Source: Bacteroidales bacterium
Lineage (GTDB): Bacteria > Bacteroidota > Bacteroidia > Bacteroidales > UBA932
Assembly (NCBI GenBank): GCA_017398335.1
Contig: JAFQGK010000046.1
Location: forward strand, 1-64,000
Direction: 5' to 3'
DNA: 64,000 nt
Shown: one piece after another, positions 59,512-64,000 of the stretch
How the letters are laid out: the number at the start of each line of letters is the position of its first letter
Position numbering within the stretch: position 1 is the first letter of the stretch
Notes under the pieces: generated by a model
Databases searched by the model: none
Told to the model about the DNA's origin: nothing
What the model saw: the letters and a program-made list of their open reading frames with translations, nothing else
Program-made: the position numbers and the translations under genes

Positions 59512-62277
59512 ATGAAAAAATTCTTATGGACGCCATTATTGGCGACTCTTGCAATGTTCAGTTCGTGCGCACAAAAGGAACTGGATAACCCTGATGCAGA
59601 GGTTATTACGGCAATCGCCGAATTGCCTGAATTCGAAGATGGCTTTGTCGGCACCAAGAGTGTCGTCAGCGAGAAAGACAGCGGTTTCGAGATGATCTGG
59701 GACACCAGGGAATCCATCGGTGTCTATGGCTCTCGTATGACAAATGTCAAATTTACAAGTACCAATAAGTACTACCAGCAGGCATCGACCACTTTCAGCG
59801 GTGGTTCTCTATTCAGCTCACCTCAGTATGCTTATTATCCATACAGCGCGGATAATGCATCGAACGACATGACTGCAGTAAGGGGAAATCTCCCTTCTAC
59901 CCAGTTCTTCAGTACAGTGCTCAAAAAGATGAATACTGATTATAAGATCGGTGTGTATTCTTCAAAGTCATGGACAGGGTACAAGTTCAGTTTCTACCAC
60001 TTGCTGACCTTTCTTAAGTTCACTATCAATGCCGATGGTACTCCTCTGCAAGGCGATGAACTTCAGAGAATTACTCTTGAGGTAATGACAGCAGACGGAC
60101 AGCCAAGACATCTTAATGGAAAGTTTACGTTTGATCTTACAAAATCAAGCGCCGAGGCTATTACAAGCTGGGATGCACCGGAACAGGATGCCAATAGGCT
60201 TACCCTGGTTTTCAACGACACACCTGTGCTGAAGGAGGGAGCCACATACCGTGGTTACCTGAGTGCAGCGCCTACTTCTGTTCCCGGAGATATCCTTCAC
60301 TGGGAGATTGTTACTGACAAACATATTGCAAGGGCAACCAGAACGGCCAAGGGCACATTTGCTCCTAACAAGGTGATCAATTATACCCTTACTCTCGCGA
60401 ACTTCACTGACATGGTTGTAGAGGAAATTCCTGAGTATGTACCAGAAGAGCCTTCAGATGATCCTCTTGCAGGCCTTACAGATGCTACACCTGTCCTTAA
60501 TAGCTTCAAGTTCACTGTTGAGAACAATCCTGGAAAGATTCTCAGCAGGAAGTTCACTCATAATTCTTCGTTCAGTGTGACAACATCCACTGTGGCAGAA
60601 GAGGTTTGTACTGTAGATCAGACTAATAAGAAGGTCACTCTTTATGTGCCTTATCTGAACAACCGTAAGCTTGTGCCAACATTTGAGATTCCGGAGGGAA
60701 CTGCTCTTGTTTATGAGGGTGGTATCGTTGAAAGTGGTGTGACAGAAATCGACTTTACCCAGTATAAGCAGATTGCTGTCATCAACGGTAATGATGAGTC
60801 GGTTATCTATGATGTAGAACTCACCAACACAGGACTTCCTGTTGTGGTTGTAAACCAGCTTTCAGGTACTGTTACTTCAGAGTCTACCAGCAAGTACCAG
60901 GCGGCAAGCAATGCATGGTACAAGGCTACGGGAACAGGCTGGCAGCCTAAGGATGCAGACTGGTCAATGGAGGATGGTGACAGCTTCATGGTATATAATG
61001 CAGACGGAACATCAGCCTTGACTGACAAGAATGGTGCAGTTGTTACTGATGCTGTACTTTCATCTACACGTCTTCGTGGAAATGTGACGCAGCAGATGCC
61101 TAAGAAGCCGTTTGCTGTCAAGCTTGACAAGAAGCACGGCGTGCTTGATATGCCTGCCCACAAGCGTTGGGTCCTCCTTGCAAACTGGAAAGACCGCACT
61201 CTTATGCGTAATGAGGTAGCTTTCGGTATTGCTGATGTATTCAAGCAGACCTTCCCTAATGACGGTATGGCTTGGAATCCTTCAGGTCAGCATGTCGAGC
61301 TCGTATATAACGGAGTCTATGTGGGTAACTATTATCTCTGCGAGCATGTGAAGATAGATGGTAACCGCTTGGATATCAATGATCCATATGATGCGGAAGA
61401 TACATATTCAGGAAATCCTGCTGACTATGGATATCTCCTTGAGGCAGATGACGGATATGATGAGACATGGAAGTTCACCACAGCATGTTATGTTCCTTTC
61501 CTTTTCAAGGATGATGGAAACGATGCGATGCTGACTTATGCTGCAAACCTTGTACGTGGCATTGAGGATAATCTTTTCAAGAATACCTCTGCTGGCTATG
61601 AGGCTGCTTTCGCTCAGATGGATCTCACTTCTTTTGTTGACTTCTGGCTTGTTCAGGAGCTCATGATGAATAGTGAGACTTCTCACCCTAAGAGCTGCTA
61701 CAATTATCTGAACAATGGCGTCATGTATGCCGGTCCGCTCTGGGACTTCGACTGGAATGCATTGCCTGTAAGTTCTACATATTCGGAGAACAGCTATGAC
61801 TTTACTAAGTCTATGCTTCAGGACGCAGTGAAGTCATCGGGTTACTTCGGTTCATATAAGTGCTTCCACAAGTCTTCAGGCTATCCTTCTGCACCTAACA
61901 ATGAAGGTGACAAGACATATCTCTGGTATCCGATGCTTGTGAAGAATGCAACATTCAAGGCACTCGCTGCAGAGCGTTGGAATGCTGTCAAGGGAGCGAT
62001 ACAGGCTTACGTAGATACAGAAATACCTAGGGTTCAGGCTGCGATTGCAAAATCTGAGGCCGAGAACAACAAGATGTGGCCGGTAGACAGCGGTACATCT
62101 GCATGGGGCAGCAAGCGCTACTCTACCTATGGTATAGGTGGTGGATTCTGCGGAGATGAGGCTAAGTCGTTCAGCGATGCTGTTTCGACAATGCAGAAGA
62201 CCCTTACTACCAGAATCAGCGGTATGAATTTCGTTTCTACTCAGACCTGGCCAAGCGTGACGTATGGATCTAAGTAG
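59512..62277 (+). CDS. CotH-kinase family lipoprotein with fimbrillin-like N-terminus
   Basis: About 921 residues. Lipobox LAMFSSCAQKE follows a signal peptide. The N-terminal ~300 residues have the GTKSVVSEKDSGFEMIWDTR pattern of fimbrillin-like proteins. The CotH domain occupies about residues 460-880: STRLRGNVTQQMPKKPFAVK, HKRWVLLANWKDRTLMRNEV, YNGVYVGNYYLCEHVKIDGN, and the metal-site motif GPLWDFDWNAL (Asp745, Asp747, Asn749). CotH proteins of Bacillus are atypical protein kinases that phosphorylate coat proteins; substrates in Bacteroidota are unknown. The ATG at 59512 is used because the signal peptide starts there. Confidence 0.9.
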   Translation: MKKFLWTPLLATLAMFSSCAQKELDNPDAEVITAIAELPEFEDGFVGTKSVVSEKDSGFEMIWDTRESIGVYGSRMTNVKFTSTNKYYQQASTTFSGGSLFSSPQYAYYPYSADNASNDMTAVRGNLPSTQFFSTVLKKMNTDYKIGVYSSKSWTGYKFSFYHLLTFLKFTINADGTPLQGDELQRITLEVMTADGQPRHLNGKFTFDLTKSSAEAITSWDAPEQDANRLTLVFNDTPVLKEGATYRGYLSAAPTSVPGDILHWEIVTDKHIARATRTAKGTFAPNKVINYTLTLANFTDMVVEEIPEYVPEEPSDDPLAGLTDATPVLNSFKFTVENNPGKILSRKFTHNSSFSVTTSTVAEEVCTVDQTNKKVTLYVPYLNNRKLVPTFEIPEGTALVYEGGIVESGVTEIDFTQYKQIAVINGNDESVIYDVELTNTGLPVVVVNQLSGTVTSESTSKYQAASNAWYKATGTGWQPKDADWSMEDGDSFMVYNADGTSALTDKNGAVVTDAVLSSTRLRGNVTQQMPKKPFAVKLDKKHGVLDMPAHKRWVLLANWKDRTLMRNEVAFGIADVFKQTFPNDGMAWNPSGQHVELVYNGVYVGNYYLCEHVKIDGNRLDINDPYDAEDTYSGNPADYGYLLEADDGYDETWKFTTACYVPFLFKDDGNDAMLTYAANLVRGIEDNLFKNTSAGYEAAFAQMDLTSFVDFWLVQELMMNSETSHPKSCYNYLNNGVMYAGPLWDFDWNALPVSSTYSENSYDFTKSMLQDAVKSSGYFGSYKCFHKSSGYPSAPNNEGDKTYLWYPMLVKNATFKALAAERWNAVKGAIQAYVDTEIPRVQAAIAKSEAENNKMWPVDSGTSAWGSKRYSTYGIGGGFCGDEAKSFSDAVSTMQKTLTTRISGMNFVSTQTWPSVTYGSK

Positions 62278-62302
62278 TCCTTAGCTACCATATAATATAA
62301 TG

Positions 62303-62338
62303 AATCCCACAGGCTCTTCAAAGTCTGTGGGATTTTTC
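62303..62338 (+). terminator. Intrinsic terminator after the CotH gene
   Basis: AATCCCACAG (62303-62312) pairs perfectly with CTGTGGGATT (62325-62334), with a 12-nt loop and a run of five T residues overlapping and following the stem. It is the strongest terminator in this part of the window. Confidence 0.85.
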
Positions 62339-62340
62339 GT

Positions 62341-62460
62341 TTTGTCGCGACGCGAGGAAATGCACCCAAATGTGGGCGTCGTGACCGAGAAAGTCGGCTG
62401 TAGTGTGGTTTCCTTGCCATGACGCCCAGATATTCTGCGAAAAATGTGCGTCGCGACAAA
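62341..62460. repeat. RAYT-associated palindromic element, copy A
   Basis: A 120-bp element bounded by a perfect 13-bp inverted repeat, TTTGTCGCGACGC and GCGTCGCGACAAA. Inside, GGGCGTCGTG and CATGACGCCC form a second inverted pair, so the element can fold as two back-to-back hairpins. The core GTGACCGAGAAAGTCGGCTG (62380-62399 region) is shared with the element at 24273. A second copy lies at 63575-63692 in the same orientation, and the RAYT gene is between them. Confidence 0.9.
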
Positions 62461-62476
62461 GAGGACCTGCATGCTG

Positions 62477-63394
62477 TCAGAGCATAGCGAGACATCGTTT
62501 AATCTGTGCTTCTGGAAGTCGGTTCTGGAGATAGAGAAACTGCGCTATTTTCTGTTTTTCGCTTGCGGTCAGAAGGTATACTGATGTCTTACCTATTTCT
62601 GGCAGGATGTTTTTGTCGATAAATTCGCATAGATTGATGTCGCTCATTTTTCTATAGTCGTTTCTCCCATGCTCGTTTCGTAGCATTTGCTCCATTGTCT
62701 GCATGGATATTCCATTTTCAATTATCCTGATGGTTATGGGTGTTGCGTTGACGTTGTCTTGTTTCTGTTCTTTTTGCCACTCTTCTCCGGAAAGACGATT
62801 CATGTAGTACAAAAATGCTCGGGGAGTTCCGTATAGGTGTTCTACATCTGAAGTGTCAACTACGTCTTCTCTCAGTATCAATCCGTTGGTGTCCATACGG
62901 TAGCCTTCCGGGCAGGTGTTATGTGATGGCAGAAATGTGCGTTGTTTGTGTTTGGGTATGATGTCTTTGGATGATTCTGACCAGATGTCTTTGCTGAAGA
63001 TTACTCTGGCAGATGAGTGCAAGTATGCTAACGGAGTTGCTGTAATGCCATGATGTAATGGATTGCGGAATACATAGCTGATAGCGGCTAGAGTGTGATA
63101 CAGGCCGTCCAATTCAACAGTGAATGCATGTCGCTCTCCAAGTCTTCCTTTACGGTGATACTTTGCATTGAAGTAGCGGGCATATTTGTAACGATGGCGC
63201 TTGATGACCTCGCTAAGCGAACTTGTCCTTATACATTCATGTATATGATTAGACATTATTGAGTCTGCTAATAGTACGGACTCGGTTTCAGCTATTGCTA
63301 TAGCAAGAGAGTTGAAACAATGAATGTAATCTTCATTATCACGGCAGTAGATTTCATTTCCGGATGATAAACATATATGGTATGCCTTTTTCAT
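62477..63394 (-). CDS. REP-associated tyrosine transposase (RAYT, Y1/HUH)
   Basis: A 305-residue single-domain HUH endonuclease of the Y1 type. The HUH histidines are in MSNHIHECIR, preceded by ADSI; the candidate catalytic Tyr lies in AAISYVFRNPLHHG; RHRYKYARYFNAKYHRKGRL is the basic DNA-contact segment. The C-terminal ~150 residues form an extra helical domain. RAYTs are related to IS200/IS605 transposases but usually act as single-copy genes on flanking REP elements. Here palindromic copies lie on both sides (17 nt and 181 nt away), matching that architecture. Motifs are intact, so it may be active. Confidence 0.88.
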   Translation of the reverse strand: MKKAYHICLSSGNEIYCRDNEDYIHCFNSLAIAIAETESVLLADSIMSNHIHECIRTSSLSEVIKRHRYKYARYFNAKYHRKGRLGERHAFTVELDGLYHTLAAISYVFRNPLHHGITATPLAYLHSSARVIFSKDIWSESSKDIIPKHKQRTFLPSHNTCPEGYRMDTNGLILREDVVDTSDVEHLYGTPRAFLYYMNRLSGEEWQKEQKQDNVNATPITIRIIENGISMQTMEQMLRNEHGRNDYRKMSDINLCEFIDKNILPEIGKTSVYLLTASEKQKIAQFLYLQNRLPEAQIKRCLAML

Positions 63395-63574
63395 AAATTA
63401 ATTCTTTTATCGGCAAAGTTCAGTATGATTATCCTCATACCCAAAAAGTAAATGGATAAAAATGAAAAAAGGCTATTGGCGCTTCTGTGAGGCCGTTTAG
63501 TGTGTGAAATTTTGTTGAAATTTATTGTAAATTGAAACAAAATCCAGATTGGTGATATGGGCGAATCGTGTGGT

Positions 63575-63692
63575 TTTGTCACGACGCGCTGAAATGCGTT
63601 CAAATGTGGGCGTCGTGACCGAGGAAGTTGGCTGTAGTGTAGTTTTCTTGCCACGACGCTCGGAAATTCTGCGAAAAATGTGCGTCGCGACA
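63575..63692. repeat. RAYT-associated palindromic element, copy B
   Basis: Aligns with copy A across almost its whole length (shared blocks GGGCGTCGTGACCGAG, AATTCTGCGAAAAATGTGCG-like 3' part and GTCGCGACA end), differing mainly near the left hairpin. The outer inverted repeat is less perfect (TTTGTCACGACGC versus GCGTCGCGACAGT). It ends 4 nt from the tsaB stop codon. The 180 nt between RAYT and this copy contain no gene or clear promoter. Confidence 0.9.
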
Positions 63693-63696
63693 GTCG

Positions 63697-64000
63697 TTAC
63701 CAGAGCTTCTTCTTGCTGACGGTGGCGACGAATTCCTTGAGGTAGAACGGTTCGAAGTATGCGACGTCCTGGAAATTGCCGGCGCGTAGCTGGACGATGG
63801 CAGGGGCGAGCATCGATGATGCTTTCGGATGGCACTGGCAGAAATGTGCGTTCGGGTGTCTGATGACGTCGGCACATTTGCCTGCTCCGTCGCCGATGAA
63901 GAGTACCGGACCCTGCTCCAGGTATTCTGCGAAGCTGTTTTCGTCGATGATGACAGGTGCCGTTTCGGTGATCTGGACGTAGCGCAGAGATCCCTCGGCT
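63697..64000 (-). CDS. tsaB: tRNA threonylcarbamoyladenosine biosynthesis protein TsaB (C-terminal part)
   Basis: The last 101 codons of a minus-strand gene running off the right edge. The C-terminus HPNAHFCQCHPKAS, QLRAGNFQDVAYFEPFYLKE and FVATVSKKKLW match the ends of Bacteroidota TsaB proteins. TsaB is the non-catalytic partner of TsaD in making t6A37 in ANN-decoding tRNAs. The start is outside the window. Its stop lies 4 nt from the palindromic copy B. Confidence 0.85.
   Translation of the reverse strand, partial: AEGSLRYVQITETAPVIIDENSFAEYLEQGPVLFIGDGAGKCADVIRHPNAHFCQCHPKASSMLAPAIVQLRAGNFQDVAYFEPFYLKEFVATVSKKKLW

Noticed and set aside
63497..63877. 126-codon minus-strand frame at the right edge
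   Set aside because: It runs through palindromic copy B and out of frame with the tsaB C-terminus, which is the convincing reading.

Overview
The window looks like a chromosomal segment of a member of the Bacteroidales (phylum Bacteroidota). The evidence is the repeated -7 element TAnnTTTG, with TTTG about 18-20 nt upstream at the best sites, plus an UpxY-type antiterminator heading a capsule locus, fimbrillin-like lipoproteins, a TonB-dependent receptor, and the glycogen gene set typical of the order. No genus can be fixed from the sequence alone.

Layout. 0-3.6 kb: tRNA-Leu(CAA), then an FMN riboswitch with an unusually long insertion leading into a TonB-dependent receptor (probable flavin uptake), and a convergent flavodoxin-fold reductase. 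3.6-7.9 kb: a shikimate operon aroB - aroD/aroA fusion - aroC. 7.9-12.9 kb: rubredoxin and a YbdG-like MscS channel on the minus strand, an AraC regulator, a FucP-type sugar permease with a ROK sugar kinase, and a sigma-54-like promoter aimed at a terminator with no gene between (candidate small RNA). 12.9-17.6 kb: housekeeping genes der, prs, engB, xseA and xseB. 17.7-28.7 kb: a glycogen cluster with branching enzyme, debranching enzyme, GT4 synthase-like protein, GH57 enzyme, and a 1412-residue fusion of a GT3-like glycogen synthase with a GT35 phosphorylase. 28.7-33.6 kb: ribF, a small anchored protein, greA, a HIT protein, a thioredoxin-fold lipoprotein without CxxC, and an ABC exporter.

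33.6-56.4 kb is a capsule/exopolysaccharide locus. It opens with a promoter, a leader hairpin and upxY. A visibly AT-rich cassette follows (acyltransferase, Wzx, ferredoxin/FrhB protein, pyruvyl transferase, GT2 enzymes, UDP-galactopyranose-mutase-like flavoprotein, Wzy). Then come three GT4 enzymes in normal composition, the initiating sugar transferase, a PqqD - nucleotidyltransferase - HprK-like kinase trio, Wza, a Wzc kinase with a Gly-Tyr repeat tail, and an OmpA-family protein. The AT-rich block appears to be an exchanged cassette between conserved ends.

56.5-62.3 kb: behind a strong promoter sit a 60-residue peptide gene, a large lipoprotein with a degenerate PI-PLC-like domain, and a CotH-kinase lipoprotein. 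62.3-63.7 kb: a RAYT (REP-associated tyrosine transposase) gene flanked by two direct copies of a ~120-bp palindromic element. The window ends inside tsaB.

The best candidates for an undescribed system are the PqqD/nucleotidyltransferase/HprK-like trio in the capsule operon, and the neighbouring peptide + pseudo-phospholipase + CotH-kinase surface module. Both pair peptide-handling or small-peptide genes with atypical kinases.
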